Shown here: in pieces, positions 10,043 to 22,629 of the stretch
Numbering within the stretch: the stretch's first letter is position 1
How the letters are laid out: each line of letters starts with the position of its first letter
Source: Pyricularia pennisetigena
Lineage: Eukaryota > Ascomycota > Sordariomycetes > Magnaporthales > Pyriculariaceae
Reading direction: 5' to 3'
Assembly: GCF_004337985.1 (NCBI RefSeq)
Contig: NW_021940918.1
Coordinates: 1,240,001 to 1,304,000 of the forward strand
DNA length: 64,000 nucleotides
Position numbers and translations under genes: made by a program
Notes under the pieces: generated by a model
What the model was told of the DNA's origin: nothing
The model's input: the letters and a program-made list of their open reading frames with translations, nothing else
The model's database searches: none

Positions 10043-11069
10043 ATGAGCGGTAATACCCCAGTTTTGAGCGAGGCTGAGAAGGAGCACTTCCTTGAGAAGG
10101 GCTGGGTAAAGTAATGCCTGCTCGTCCTATCCGCCTTGTAAACCTGCACTGAAAGGATGGACACTGACCAAGTTTGCCAGGATACCGAAAGCCTTTACAA
10201 AAAAACAAGCCGAGGAGGCCACCAAGGATGTTTGGACACGACTCGGCATGTCGCCAACCGACAAGAGTACGTGGAGCAGCCTACGAACCAACATGCCAGC
10301 CGCACAGCTCCGTTTCGATGCCTCTGAATTCGCACCTCGCGCATGGGCAGCCGCGACTGAGCTCTGCGGAGGTGAGGAGCGGATAGACCCCAAGTGCCGC
10401 ACATGGTGGGATACCTTCATCGTGAATCTCGGCACACCCGAGAACGAAGGCAAGGAAGTTGTGCCAAAGGAGTTGGACAACTATCATGTCGACGGGGACT
10501 TCTTCGTCCACTATCTGGATAGTCCTGAGCAGGGCCTCCTGATCATCCCTCTGTTCACCGATGTAGTGCCCGGTGGCGGAGGTACCTACATTTGCCCGGA
10601 TGCGATGCCCAAGGTTGCAAGTTGGCTATATGACCATCCAGAGGGGGTATCCCCACGGATGGTGCCGCGAGGGGAACCAGACTTTGAGAAAGAGATGAAC
10701 TTGGATTGGTTCCTCAATCTAGCACAAACATGTGAGGATTTTGTGGAGGTGACTGGAGAGGCTGGGGATGTTTACCTCCTGCATCCGCTGATGTTGCATT
10801 CAGCGTCGACAAATCCACTACGGCGCGTCCGGATCATCACCAACCCACCTGTATTTCTGAAAGAGCCATTTTGTTTCGACAGACCGGATGGCAATTACAG
10901 TTTGGTGGAGCGCAGAACAATCAGGGCGCTTGGGAAGGAGGCACCGCTTGACTGGAAAATCAAAGGTCCAAGGGAAGCCGTTGTCCCGGCTAGGGTACGA
11001 CGGTGGGAGAAGATGAAGGCTGAGGAAGCGAGGAGATTGGAGGAGGCACGGAAGCTCATAGCGGCGTGA
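10043..11069 (+). CDS. Phytanoyl-CoA dioxygenase (PhyH) family oxygenase
   Basis: 318-residue Fe(II)/2-oxoglutarate oxygenase of the PhyH superfamily; substrate unknown. Exons 10043-10110 and 10181-11069. The jelly-roll iron ligands are visible: HVDGDFF gives His125 and Asp127, and LHSAS gives the distal His (about 229), followed by an Arg near 238 that would bind 2-oxoglutarate. The donor GTAATG at 10111 is weak but splicing gives GWVKIPKAFTKKQAEE, the usual N-terminal PhyH pattern. No PTS1 or PTS2 is seen, so it is probably cytosolic. The C-terminus is a charged helix (KMKAEEARRLEEARK). Function beyond the superfamily cannot be assigned. Confidence 0.82.
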
Positions 11070-11540
11070 GTGGCGGGCGTAAATCTATCTGTAGATTTGA
11101 AAAAAAAAACCAAAAAAAAAAAAAAAAAAAAAAAACCGACCAGAACACCCCGCAACTACCAAATTGTGTTTTCGTACATTGTAGTTGTCTCGGGTGAATT
11201 CAATCGAGTTGCAGCAGTCCATTTGACAGTCTTGCTGGCAGGCAGGCAAGGCAGGCTGGTTTAAAGGTTAAAAATGATATCGCCGGGATCTGGCTTGCCA
11301 GGGACATGACATAAGGACATGCAAGTGTACTAGCACTGTACCCGTACTGTAAACCCAAGAACAGCATCAAAGACAAATGTGCCTACAGATGGAACACCAG
11401 ACTTAGCTCTCAAACGCCACAGGTGTTTTCAGGAACCATAAAATTATAGCCTGGTCGGACATTTCCCGACAAGCTCAGGCCTTGTTTGATACCCATTGCG
11501 TCGCCCTGTCGACCACGCAGCCCGGCTCAAACTCGTCAGC
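11070..11540. repeat. Intergenic region with poly-A tract (A9-CC-A24)
   Basis: Just after the dioxygenase stop there is a nine-A run, CC, then 24 A at 11112-11135. The rest of this 470-base interval is the WDR70 upstream region, with no further gene seen. The upstream dioxygenase gene keeps its intron, so this is not evidence of a retrocopy. Confidence 0.7.
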
Positions 11541-13292
11541 ATGAGTGACAGCGAGGATTTCGATGTGGAGGGCCCAAGTCTAGCCAAGGACGACCCTATG
11601 CGAGCATTCCTCCCCGAGTCTTTCGGCAAGAAAGGCAAAGAAGCGAATATCGCGGCCCAGATTGATAGAAGTCGACGAACAGTTGATCAAAAACAAGCCA
11701 AAAAGGTGCAGGATGATGCCGTATCAAAGCAGTCAAAGCCACATTCTGACGGCAGCAGCGCGGACGATTCTGATAACGACTCCGACGACTCCGACGACGA
11801 TGAGGATGAATACCCAGTCTCCCATGAGCTCGTTCTCAAGACGCACGAAAAGGCCGTCACTACGGTATCTTTGGACCCCGCCGGCTCGCGCCTCGGCACG
11901 GGATCGCTCGACTGTACTATCAAGCTTCACGATTTCGCCTCGATGACGCCGACCACGCTACGCGCATTCAAGAGTGTCGACCCTTGGGAGACCAAAAAGT
12001 CCGCCGCCTCGGCAGAGTCACACCCGATAAATCAAATATTGTTCAGCCCCCTCTCTGGCGGCCACTTCCTGTGCATCACAGCGCATCCACAGGCAAAAGT
12101 CATGTCAAGAGACGGCGACATCCTAGCCGAGTTTGTTAAAGGCGACATGTATCTCAGAGATATGCACAACACCAAGGGGCATGTAGGTGAGGTGTCGGCT
12201 GGTGCCTGGAGCCCTACAGACAGGAACCTGTGTGTCACGGCAGGCTCCGATAGTACGCTACGGATATGGGACATCAATAATAAGAGGTCGCAAAAGGACA
12301 TCATTGTCTTCAAATCCAAGGCCGCGGGTGCCGCAGGCCGTTCCAGGATGACTGCGGTCGCTTGGTCATCTCCACTTCAGGGAGGCAACAACGCTCTAGT
12401 AACCGCAGCACTTGATGGTACCCTTCTCATGTACAGTGGCGACGGCCCCTTCACTCGGCCAGCAGCCGAAGTACAGTCTGCACACAAGCCAGATACATGG
12501 ACCAGCGGAATCGACATCAGTGCAGACGGCCGAATGATTGTCACAAGAGGCGGCGACGATCTAATCAAGCTGTGGGATTCTCGTAAGCTCAAGGTGCCAG
12601 TCGTTACAGCTTCTCACACTTCTACGTCGGATTCTTTCCGCATGACCAATATCAAGTATTCTCCAAACTCAACCAGCATTCTCACGGGATCGGCGAATGG
12701 TGACCTTCACATCTTGAATCCTGGAACTCTTCGACCGGATTTGGTGACACCCGTCACACCAGGATCTCCTCTGATAGCTGTGGACTGGCACGATAAACTG
12801 AACCAGATCGTCACTGGCTCCGCCAACGCCGAAATACATGTGCTCTATAACCCAACCATGTCCTCGCGCGGTGCGGTGGATGTCATGAAGCGCGCGCCGA
12901 AAAAGAGGCACATTGATGATAACCCTGCCTTGACCATGGATCAGAGTGTCGGAATCTCAGGTGACTCTATCATCACGCCCGGTGCCATGGGCAGCCGTCG
13001 GGGTGGTGTAACGGCTTCAGGGCGTTCTTTAGATCCCAGGAGACCGCAGGTTCCAAAGGTGACTCCATTTGGGAGAAGTCAACCGGACGAGAAGCATGTC
13101 GAAGAAAACATTCCTCTCAGTCGTATGCTTCACGAAGATCCCCGAGAGGCTCTGCTCAAATATGCGGAAGTTGCTGCCAAGGACCCTATGTTTACAAACG
13201 CATGGAAAGACACCCAGCCGGTCACACAGTACGCGGAGCAAAGCGACGAAGAAGTTGACGAAGGCCCGGAGCGGAAGAAACTCAAAAAATGA
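11541..13292 (+). CDS. WD40-repeat protein, WDR70 / GAD-1 family
   Basis: 583-residue intronless WD40 protein resembling WDR70 (C. elegans GAD-1); animal WDR70 is nuclear and linked to DNA-break processing and H2B ubiquitination. The start is ATG 11541 (MSDSEDFDVEGPSL); the frame is open upstream without another ATG. An acidic stretch (SSADDSDNDSDDSDDDEDEY) precedes the propeller. WD repeats are seen as GTGSLDCTIKLHDF, VTAGSDSTLRIWDI, VTAALDGTLLMYSG, VTRGGDDLIKLWDS, LTGSANGDLHILN and VTGSANAEIHVLYN. The C-terminal tail contains ENIPLSRMLHEDPREALLKYA, conserved in the family, and ends in a basic RKKLKK cluster that could be a nuclear localisation signal. Confidence 0.85.
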   Translation: MSDSEDFDVEGPSLAKDDPMRAFLPESFGKKGKEANIAAQIDRSRRTVDQKQAKKVQDDAVSKQSKPHSDGSSADDSDNDSDDSDDDEDEYPVSHELVLKTHEKAVTTVSLDPAGSRLGTGSLDCTIKLHDFASMTPTTLRAFKSVDPWETKKSAASAESHPINQILFSPLSGGHFLCITAHPQAKVMSRDGDILAEFVKGDMYLRDMHNTKGHVGEVSAGAWSPTDRNLCVTAGSDSTLRIWDINNKRSQKDIIVFKSKAAGAAGRSRMTAVAWSSPLQGGNNALVTAALDGTLLMYSGDGPFTRPAAEVQSAHKPDTWTSGIDISADGRMIVTRGGDDLIKLWDSRKLKVPVVTASHTSTSDSFRMTNIKYSPNSTSILTGSANGDLHILNPGTLRPDLVTPVTPGSPLIAVDWHDKLNQIVTGSANAEIHVLYNPTMSSRGAVDVMKRAPKKRHIDDNPALTMDQSVGISGDSIITPGAMGSRRGGVTASGRSLDPRRPQVPKVTPFGRSQPDEKHVEENIPLSRMLHEDPREALLKYAEVAAKDPMFTNAWKDTQPVTQYAEQSDEEVDEGPERKKLKK

Positions 13293-14333
13293 GTACGATT
13301 CAGTTACTGAATGAATTGCTTATAATCCCATATAATGAACTGTTTGCATATCAAAACACATGTACTGATTAATAATTCAGAAGCAGCCAAACGGCACGAA
13401 AATGTCTATGCTCCCTCTGGCGTAAAGGTATGAGGAGGCAGTTCGAGTTTAATTCACATTAATTGACATGACGGCCATCCCCTAACTGTGACCAATGGAG
13501 GTTTGACCGGCATTTGCACGACACGTGACATATTGTAGGCAATTTGTACGTTGGAAGCAATGACTGCCTCAGGCACGTATCAAGGACGTTTTCCTCCCAG
13601 GCCCGCTTTTGCCTGAGACTGAGGTGGGTCTGGCCAGCCGTTCTGAAAAATACAACCGGCTATGCCCATCGCACACGAGACTCCCGGTCGGCCTTCAAAC
13701 CACCTACTCCATCAGAGGCCGTCGACGAGGTGCGCGCATCGAAAAAAACCGCGAAACGAACTTCTAATCATCGTTGGATTATCACCAGCAAACCAGAGCT
13801 CCGTGCCACGCACGTTTGGCAACCCCCGCGTCCACAGAGGCACCATTTCTCTGCAAATTTTCAATCCCCGTAGACCTTTCGACTTTGAATTTTTCACACG
13901 TCCACTTTTGCTTGTTAGGAAGGGCGCACCGCGCCGCAGGTCGATCTGCCTGTCGCTCCCCACACTCCCTCAGCAAGCACCGTAGCACGACCAGTTTATC
14001 TCGTCATATCGCGGCTCAACCCAACGAACCCAAGTCCCTTGGCTTCGACGCGCCGCATCGCAACCGCAACGTCGATTTTCTTTCGCGTCATTCCATTGAC
14101 TTTGGCCTAGCTCAACCACCCCCCCACCTGAACTTCCACCCGACAGACGCGCCGAGTTTCTTGAGCTCAATTTTTCAACATCCGCGTCGAACCCTATCAA
14201 CCGCTCGGGACGCGATTCGATTTCGACGCGCATTCTGGACATCAACCCTCGCTATGCGCTCGATGCTGCAATAGCATTTGAGATCACCAACCTTGATCTC
14301 CCGCGATTTCGATTGGATACAACAACGGCCAAA
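13293..14333. promoter_or_regulatory. Upstream region / long leader of the Snf2-type ATPase gene
   Basis: About 1.0 kb. A CACGTGAC box sits at 13522-13528. From about 13900 the strand becomes C-rich and pyrimidine-biased (for example 14110-14160), as in long fungal 5' leaders. Small open frames are present but none is convincing. Confidence 0.5.
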
Positions 14334-17300
14334 ATGGCCTCGGTCCAGACCATGCCTGCGGCTCAGCAGCAGTCCCAGCAGGGGCAGCAACCTTCCCCCC
14401 AACAGGCCCAGATCCCCGGACAGCCACCACAACATCAGGGCACAGCAATGCCTGCGTCGCTAGGCCAGCAACAACTGTCGGAAATGCTGTTTCGGTACCA
14501 ACAACTAAAGAAGCAAGGAGTCCCGCCTAACAATCCTGAGTTTGCCAGGCTGTCACAGATCCTTCATACCTTCCAACAACAACAGAAGATGCGAAAGCAG
14601 CAGCAGGCACAACAACAACAACAGCAGCAGCAGCAGATGCAGATGCAACATGCGGCGACTAACGGGAGCGCGAACGGCGTCCCCTCAGAAGCGACACACG
14701 AACATGCTACCCCAAAAGCGAACCAGCCTCCGCAAAGTTCTGCTCCTGACTCTGGTAACCCGATCCCATCGAACAATGCAGCTGCCCCTATCACATCTGC
14801 TTCGCCGTCTGCAGCCCCAAGGTCCAACAGCGCCTTCACACCACAGCAACTAAAGCTTCTTCGAACGCAATTTAAGACTTTTGGGTTTCTCAGGAAGAAC
14901 AGTGGAGTACCTCTGCACCTACAGCAACTGATAGCAGCAGCGCGTAAGCAGAGGCAGGCAGCTATCGCCGAACAACATGCAGGAGCAACGCCGACCGCTG
15001 GTGCCAAGATAACTACTGGCACGGTAGTGCCCCCGGCTCTGTCTAACGGTGCTGATGCTGCCCAGTCCCCCGCAGTTGAGGAGCCCAAGCAGCCGGGCTT
15101 TACGAGCTTCAAGGACCCCTACACCGAGGGCGTTGTCCGGAAGTCAATCAGCTATCTTGAGCATGCCCAACGTACCAATCGGCCATTCGTACCTAGCATT
15201 ATGCCGGTTGGGATCGACTTTGAGCAGCTGCGATCGGACAGAGAGACCATTATCCTCAACAGAATGAGTGCTCGCTACAACGAATTGCAGAAGCTTGCGG
15301 GCAACATGGCACATTGGGACACGGCACAAGACGAGGTTATTCCTGACGAGAGCCTGAAGCGAAAAGCAATCATCGAAATGATGAAAATTCAACTCTATTC
15401 CAAGCAGCGCGCTTTCCGCGAGAAGGCGGGACGTCTGATGATCAACTATGACAACCTCGCAATGACAACCAACCGCAGCCATTACCGAAGAATGAAGAAG
15501 CAGAATGTGCGCGAGGCCCGTATAACCGAGAAGCTCGAGAAGGACCAGCGGAACGCCAGGGAGATTCGGGAGAGGAAGAAACACACCGACTTCCTGCAAG
15601 CTGTATTCACTCATAGAAACGAAATGCAGGCCTCAGCACAGGCTCAGCAATCAAAGATGAGCAGGCTAGGCCGCTGGATGACAAACCACCATAGCAACAT
15701 CGAGAAGGAAGAGCAGAAGCGTATCGAGCGCAACGCCAAGCAACGTCTCCAAGCCCTCAAGGCTAACGACGAGGAAGCGTACTTGAAGCTGCTCGACCAA
15801 GCAAAAGATACCAGAATTACTCATCTCCTTCGGCAGACCGATGGCTTCTTGCACCAGCTCACTGCCTCGGTCAAGGCGCAGCAGCGACAAGCTGCAGAGC
15901 GCTACGGCGGAGAAGAAATTGTGGATGACGAAGAACTACCTGACTCGGATGACGAAGAAAGCAACCGCAAGATCGATTACTACGCTGTGGCCCATCGTAT
16001 CAAGGAGGAGGTCACGGCGCAGGCCAGCATCTTGGTCGGTGGCACGCTCAAGGAGTACCAGATCAAGGGTCTCCAATGGATGATTTCGCTGTATAACAAC
16101 AACCTCAACGGTATTCTCGCCGATGAGATGGGTCTGGGCAAGACAATTCAGACTATCAGCCTAATCACATATCTGATTGAGAAGAAGCAACAGCAGGGCC
16201 CTTACTTGGTCATTGTGCCCTTGAGTACACTGACCAACTGGACTCTGGAGTTCGAAAAGTGGGCACCATCAGTGACTCGCGTGGTCTACAAGGGTCCGCC
16301 AAACGCCAGGAAACAGCAGCAAGATAAGATTCGCCAGGGCAGGTTCCAAGTGCTTCTCACCACATACGAGTATATCATCAAGGACCGCCCGATTTTGAGC
16401 AAGATCAAATGGTTCCACATGATCATTGATGAGGGTCACCGTATGAAGAACAGCAACTCCAAGCTCACCTCCACGATCCAACAATACTACCAAACTCGCT
16501 TCCGACTCATTCTCACCGGTACTCCTCTGCAAAATAACCTCGCAGAGTTGTGGGCCATGCTCAACTTCACGTTGCCCAACATCTTCAAGTCCGCTAAGAC
16601 TTTTGATGAGTGGTTCAACACACCCTTCGCCAACACCGGAGGCCAGGACAAGATGGAGTTGACGGAAGAAGAGCAGATCCTCGTCATTCGTCGTCTGCAC
16701 AAGGTTCTCCGACCATTCTTGCTCCGTCGTCTCAAGAAAGATGTCGAAAAAGACCTGCCGGATAAGACGGAGAAGGTTATCAAGTGCAAGTTCTCAGCAT
16801 TGCAGTCACGCTTGTACAACCAAATGGTCAAGCACCAGAAGCTTGTCGTCAGCGATGGCAAGGGAGGCAAGACTGGTGCCCGTGGTCTGAGCAACATGAT
16901 CATGCAACTCCGAAAGCTGTGCAACCACCCCTTCGTGTTTGACGAGGTCGAGAATCAGATGAACCCCACCAACACCAGTAACGATCTTCTTTGGCGTACC
17001 GCAGGCAAGTTCGAGCTGTTGGATCGAGTATTGCCCAAGTACAAGGCTTCCGGCCATCGCGTCCTTATGTTCTTCCAGATGACTGCGATCATGGACATCA
17101 TGGAGGACTTCTTACGCTTCAGAGGCATACAGTATTTGCGTCTGGATGGTACGACCAAGTCAGAGGATCGATCTGATCTGCTGTACCAGTTCAACCGCCC
17201 AGACTCGCCCTACTTCATGTTCTTGCTCTCTACTCGCGCTGGAGGTCTTGGTCTGAATCTGCAGACTGCCGACACTGTCATCATCTACGATTCGGACTGG

Positions 17301-18780
17301 AATCCCCATCAAGATTTGCAGGCCCAAGATCGTGCGCATCGTATCGGTCAGAAGAACGAAGTCAGGATCCTTCGATTGATCAGCAGCAGCTCGGTTGAAG
17401 AGAAGATCCTGGATCGTGCGAGGTTTAAGCTTGATATGGACGGAAAGATTATCCAAGCCGGTCGTTTCGACAACAAGTCCTCGGAAACAGACCGTGACGC
17501 GATGCTCAGAACCCTGCTAGAAACAGCCGACATGGCAGAAAACGGAGAGCAGGAAGAAATGGACGACGAGGAGCTCAACATGATCCTGGCGCGTAACGAG
17601 ACCGAACTGGCCATGTTCCAGGAGATAGATGAGCAGAGAACTAAAGATCCAATCTACGGAACTGCCGCAGGATGCAAGGGTGTTCCACGTCTGATGGCAG
17701 AAAATGAGCTACCTGACATCTACCTTGGCGATGGTAACCCTGTGGAGGAGGAACAGGAAACCATCTTGGGACGCGGTGCTCGTGAAAGGACCAAGGTCAA
17801 ATATGACGATGGCCTGACGGAAGAGCAATGGCTTATGGCTGTTGATGACGATGATGACAGTCCCGAGGCAGCAGCTGCACGTAAGCAGGCGCGCAAAGAC
17901 AAGAGAGAGGCCAACCGACTGAAGAGGCTGGCGGCTGGCGTCGCATCACCAGAAAATTCGCCTACGGCCAGTCGTGCAAGCACTGAGGAGCCACAAATAG
18001 AAACTCCTGTCAAGAAGCGCGGGCGCAAACCGGGCAGCAAGAACGTTGAAAAGCGCAAGGCGGAGGATGGCGACGATGAGCCGCCAGCAAAGAAACGCCG
18101 GGGTCCACAAGGAAGACCAAAAGCGGTCAAAACCGGGTCTCCCCATCGCGCTTTGCTGCAGAAGAGTCTTGGCAACCTTTACGAAGCTCTTATGGAGCTG
18201 GAGGTTGATGACATTGATCCGGAAGCTAAGGATGAGGACGATGAGCCCCTCAAGCGGCTTATCATCGGTCCTTTCATCAAGCTACCGCCCAAGCGCGATT
18301 TCCCTGATTACTATCAGTTCATTGCCAAACCCATCGCAATGAAACAGATTGAAACCAGGATAAAGAAGGAGGAGTACAGCAATCTGAGCGATCTGAAGAG
18401 TGACATCGAGCTCCTTTGCAACAACTGTCGTCAATACAATGAAGATGGCAGCATCCTCTACTCGGATGCAAACATAATAGAGGTTAGTAGCCAACCAATA
18501 TGCGGCAAGTGATGACGATGGTTACGGATGGATGGATGCTGACTGTTATGATTTTCAGAAATTCTTCAACGAAAGGCTTGAGGCTGAGCTCAGCGCCCAT
18601 CCAGAACTGCAAGAACTGGAGGTTGGTAGCAGCAAAGACCATGACACTTCAGTTGCCCCGTCAACAGCCACCGGCACGCCTCAACCGGCGGCGGCGACAA
18701 CAACGAGGATCAAAATAGTGACCAACGGGACGAATCAACCGAACGGCACTACCAATGGTAATACAGGAGAAGAGGAATGA
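14334..18780 (+). CDS. SWI/SNF-RSC family chromatin remodelling ATPase (Snf2/Sth1)
   Basis: 1456-residue catalytic subunit of a SWI/SNF- or RSC-type complex that moves and ejects nucleosomes. Exons 14334-18482 and 18559-18780. In order: a Gln/Pro-rich N-terminus with a polyQ patch (about 14600-14640); QLQ domain (FTPQQLKLLRTQFK, from residue 168); HSA/post-HSA region with HTDFLQAVFTHR near 417; the SNF2 ATPase with DEMGLGKTIQ (about 596-605) and IIDEGHRMKN; helicase C domain with AHRIGQKNEVRIL near 1000; a SnAC-like segment; AT-hook-like KKRGRKPGSKN and GPQGRPKAV; and a C-terminal bromodomain (FPDYYQFIAKPI onward) completed by exon 2. The start is the first in-frame ATG. QLQ plus a bromodomain fits Snf2/BRG1; which yeast paralogue it matches cannot be told by eye. 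Confidence 0.95.
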
Positions 18781-19873
18781 GAAATGCTTCGATGGTTGGT
18801 TGCCGTTTGGTGGTTTGCGATGTTTGGGGCGTTCGAGGATCAGGGGCCTGGGTCAAGTTCTCATCCTGCCCATGGTTGTTTGTTATTGTTATTTTCTTCT
18901 TGTTGCTTGATTCACATTTCTGAAGTTTTTCCCTCCCTCCTTTCTTCTTTTGTTTGTCATTATACATTATCTTTCTGAGGCATCTGGGTGGTCTTGTCTC
19001 TCGAGTATCACGGCCAATCGAGAACATGGTTGGCTTGATTGAGACTCATGCTAGTCTGCTTTCTTTTTACTCGGCCGTCCTTTTATCCTTTGTCTGCCCT
19101 CATTACCAATTCTTTGCCCCGTCTGTATTACACAAAAGAGTCACGAACGCGAGCGAGGAGGGCGTTGATACGGCATTTAATTTTTTCTGTGCACACCGCG
19201 AAAGACATTGGGAATTTGGGGTTTACTTTGTGTCTGGGGTACACTTACTGTATTTTCTTTTTTTTTTATCATTCTTTTTTTGTTCTCAACTTGCCGGATT
19301 GGACGGTCAAATAAGCACTGCCCGCAGAAATTGAGAAAAGACTTTCGTCCGACTAGGAGTCTAAAAAAAAAAAAAAACTACGTGGTAGAAAGTAAATGCT
19401 TGGCGAATTGCCTGCCATTCTGTAGCAAATACAGAGAGCAAAACGTCAGGAGACCAGACCAGCATAGACAGAATACGTGGTGTATTGATGCGACCAGCAT
19501 GGGGAGGAGGCTGGGTTATGCCCCCACCTTTTTCTCCAACGAGTGGGCTGCGCTCCATGAATTTTTGGGGGGGATCGACAGCAGTAACCCGCAGTTCGTT
19601 CAGGGAGGGAGTATCTGCACCTGCAACAAGCCAGACATTGATCCATCTAAGCCCAACTCCATCTTTGCATGCATTGAGGATATATATTTTTTTTTCAGCT
19701 ACATTTTTAGCTGATCATAGCTTGCTTACCTGCTCGCGACCTGCAACTCCTTCGTTTACCTCGCCAGTTGCCATTGCAACCGAATCAATTCAGTACTGAT
19801 CAGTCGCATCGTCAATTTCGCCGGCACTTATTGCATCCCAACCCGACTCGATTCTCTTTGGAGCCCTTCATCC
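18781..19873. other. Intergenic region, T-rich 3' flank and coronin upstream region
   Basis: 1.1 kb between co-oriented genes. Pyrimidine-rich stretches follow the remodeller stop, with poly-T near 19256-19267 and about 14 A near 19363-19376. No RNA gene or conserved open frame was recognised. Confidence 0.5.
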
Positions 19874-22145
19874 ATGGCGGGTCGCTTCGTTCGCGCGTCG
19901 AAATATCGTAAGCTTACACTGAGCTAAAGCAAGACCAAGAGGCAGTAGCTACAGCGCGCGCGCAATTACCTCGATATGGATGGCTGACAGCTTGCCCGAA
20001 CCTGGGCCTTCTCCACAACAGGACACATTTTTGGCAAATCCACGAGAAAGGAGTTTTGCTACGACAACCTGCACATTAGCCGCAATGCTTGGGACACAAA
20101 CCTCGTCAAGGTTCGCCAGTAAATGCACAGAACACGCGCGCACAGGCTTCGAGCTCGAGACTCACACGTGGGCCCCCTCACCCTCTCCGATGCTAGGTCA
20201 ACCCCGAATACCTCTCAGTCAACTGGGAGTCCGGCGGCGGCGGTGCCTTTGCCGTGATCCCACTCAGCGAGAAGGGCAAAGTTCCCGACCAGATTCCCCT
20301 CTTTCGCGGACACACGGCCGCCGTGCTCGATACGGACTGGCACCCGTTTAATGATAACGTCATCGCCTCGGCCTCGGACGATGGCAAGGTCTTTATATGG
20401 CAGGTCCCGCAAGGCTTCACGCTACACACCGACGCGGAGGAGCCAACGGACGTGGAGCCCGTGTCGCGGCTGACGGGTCATTCGCGCAAGGTGGGCCAGG
20501 TGCTCTTCAACCCGGCGGCCGAGTCGATGCTGGCCTCGGCCTCGGGCGACCTGACCATCAAGCTGTGGGACGTGACGACGGGCCAGGCGCACATTACGCT
20601 AAAGCACCCGGATATCGTCCAGAGCCTGTCGTGGAACGCCTCGGGCAACCTGCTGGTTACTTCTTCGAGGGACAAGAAGCTGCGCGTGTGGGACGTGCGG
20701 CAGGAGAAGCCAGTCCATGAGGCGGCCGGCCACTCGGGCGCCAAGAACAGCCGCGTCGTGTGGCTGGGAGAGCACAACCGCTTCGCGACCACGGGATTTA
20801 GCCGCATGAGCGAGAGGCAGCTGGCGCTTTGGGAGCCAGGCAACACGGAGCCTATCGGCGGCTTCAATGTGCTCGATTCCATCTCAGGAGTCTGCATGCC
20901 CTTCTGGGGTAAGTCTAATGCCGTGTTTGACCAGGCTTTGCTTGGCTATATAGCTCAGACTGCATGCTGAAATGTGACACGTGAACAGATGATGGTTCCA
21001 ATTGCTTGTACCTCGCTGGAAAAGGGTAGGTCGATATCATTTCATGTTTGAAAATATCCTTATGGCATCCTAGGATTGTTTACTAACTCACTTGAACCTC
21101 TAGTGACGGCAACATTCGGTACTTTGAGTACGAGAATGACAAATTTGAGTTCCTTTCCGAATACAAGTCTGCGGACCCCCAAAGGGGAATTGCCTTTGTA
21201 CCTCGCCGCGGCATCAACGTAAGGCTATAACTGAGAAACATATCGAGAAGCCCCCTGCTTACATGACATATCCATATCTCCTAGGTTCATGAGAATGAGG
21301 TTATGCGAGCTTACAAGACAGTCAACGATTCTTACATTGAGCCCATCTCCTTCACCGTACCTCGACGTGCCGAGACATTCCAGTCGGACATCTACCCTCC
21401 TGCTGTGGGTCTGAAGCCCGCTATGTCTGCGCAGGAGTGGTTATCGGGTAAGACTGCTTTGCCGTCCAAGATTGACTTTGAGAGCATTTACGATGGCAAC
21501 GCTCCGGTTGAAGTGCCGGCAGACTACAAGCCCCCTGCCCCCGCGCCTGCTGCTACGCCTTCTTCGCCCGTTAAGCCTGCAGCGCAGAAGGAGCCCGAGC
21601 CAAAGCCTACTGTACGGTCGCCGCCTCCGTCCATGGGCGACCAGAAGGAATCCATCGCCACTATGGCGTCCAAGTATCAAGACAATGAGGAGAGTGACGA
21701 GGAGGAGGATGAGGCAAAGAACGCGGCGGATGATTCGAGCTTTGAGGAAGTCTCGAGACCAGCGCCTCGCGCCGCCTTCCCCGCATCGCAGAGCAAGCCA
21801 CCCGCGCCCATCAAGACGGCGTCACCGGTGGCAGCCAAGCCTTCCTCCCCTATCAAATCCCCGCAAACCTTTTCGCCAGCGGCATCCAGGAATGTATCAT
21901 CATCAATCGCTCCGCCAACGACCAGCAACAGCGGAGCCGCGCCTTCGTCGTCGGTAGAGGCCTCTCTTGCTCAAATCACGCAGCTCTTGGAAAAGCAGAC
22001 CAAGATCATCGGTGAACAGAGTGACAAGATCGGCCACTTGACCAATGAAGTCGAGACTTTGAAGAAGAGGATTGGTGCAGGGACTCAAGATCAAAGTGAA
22101 CGCATCAGGCAGCTCGAGCTTGAACTCGAGGCTGCTCGATCGTGA
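19874..22145 (+). CDS. CRN1: Coronin, actin-binding WD40 protein
   Basis: 615-residue coronin, which binds F-actin and regulates Arp2/3 at cortical actin patches. Exons: 19874-19907, 20022-20110, 20197-20908, 20989-21025, 21104-21218, 21285-22145; the fourth is only 37 bases. Landmarks: the coronin N-terminus RASKYRHIFGKSTRKEFCY; WD repeats with IASASDDGKVFIW, LASASGDLTIKLWD and VTSSRDKKLRVWD; then the C-terminal propeller extension VPRRAETFQSDIYPP. A long Pro/Ser/Ala- and acid-rich unique region (about 21530-21950) follows, and a C-terminal coiled coil (ITQLLEKQTKIIGEQSDKI) expected to trimerise and bind Arp2/3. Unique-region length and composition fit fungal Crn1. Confidence 0.95.
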
Positions 22146-22583
22146 GATACCATGACCCTTGGCTCGTTTGAGGAAACTACGATATGGAATGAAACCAAGA
22201 CGACGTGCACAGGAATGAGGAGCGTGGAGAGTCAAAAAAACAACAGGTTTCTTTAGCAAGCAATCAATTACATTTGTGATACATCAATTTCGACATACCT
22301 AGTGGCCATGTATAATATCAAAGTCCGATGCTGCGACATCACCACGACAAGTCGGCAAGTATTTCAAGTGTTGTAGCCGCCAACCAATCCACACTGTGAT
22401 TCATTTAGTTGTCAATTATGACCAATAGTAAGGCTAGTCTCTGTGAAGTACTTTTGTCGGGTTACTTGCTTGTATTTCCCTGCAACAATACCGTCCTGTC
22501 GCCCAACGTGCCTGAATGGTGGCTCTTCACCTTCAATCTTGACTGAACTAACTTACTTGGGTTTTTTTTTTCTAACTTGATAA

Positions 22584-22629
<46 letters not shown>

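Noticed and set aside
11101..11135. Poly-A next to the dioxygenase gene as the tail of a retrocopy
   Set aside because: The gene retains an intron, and no target-site duplication was visible.
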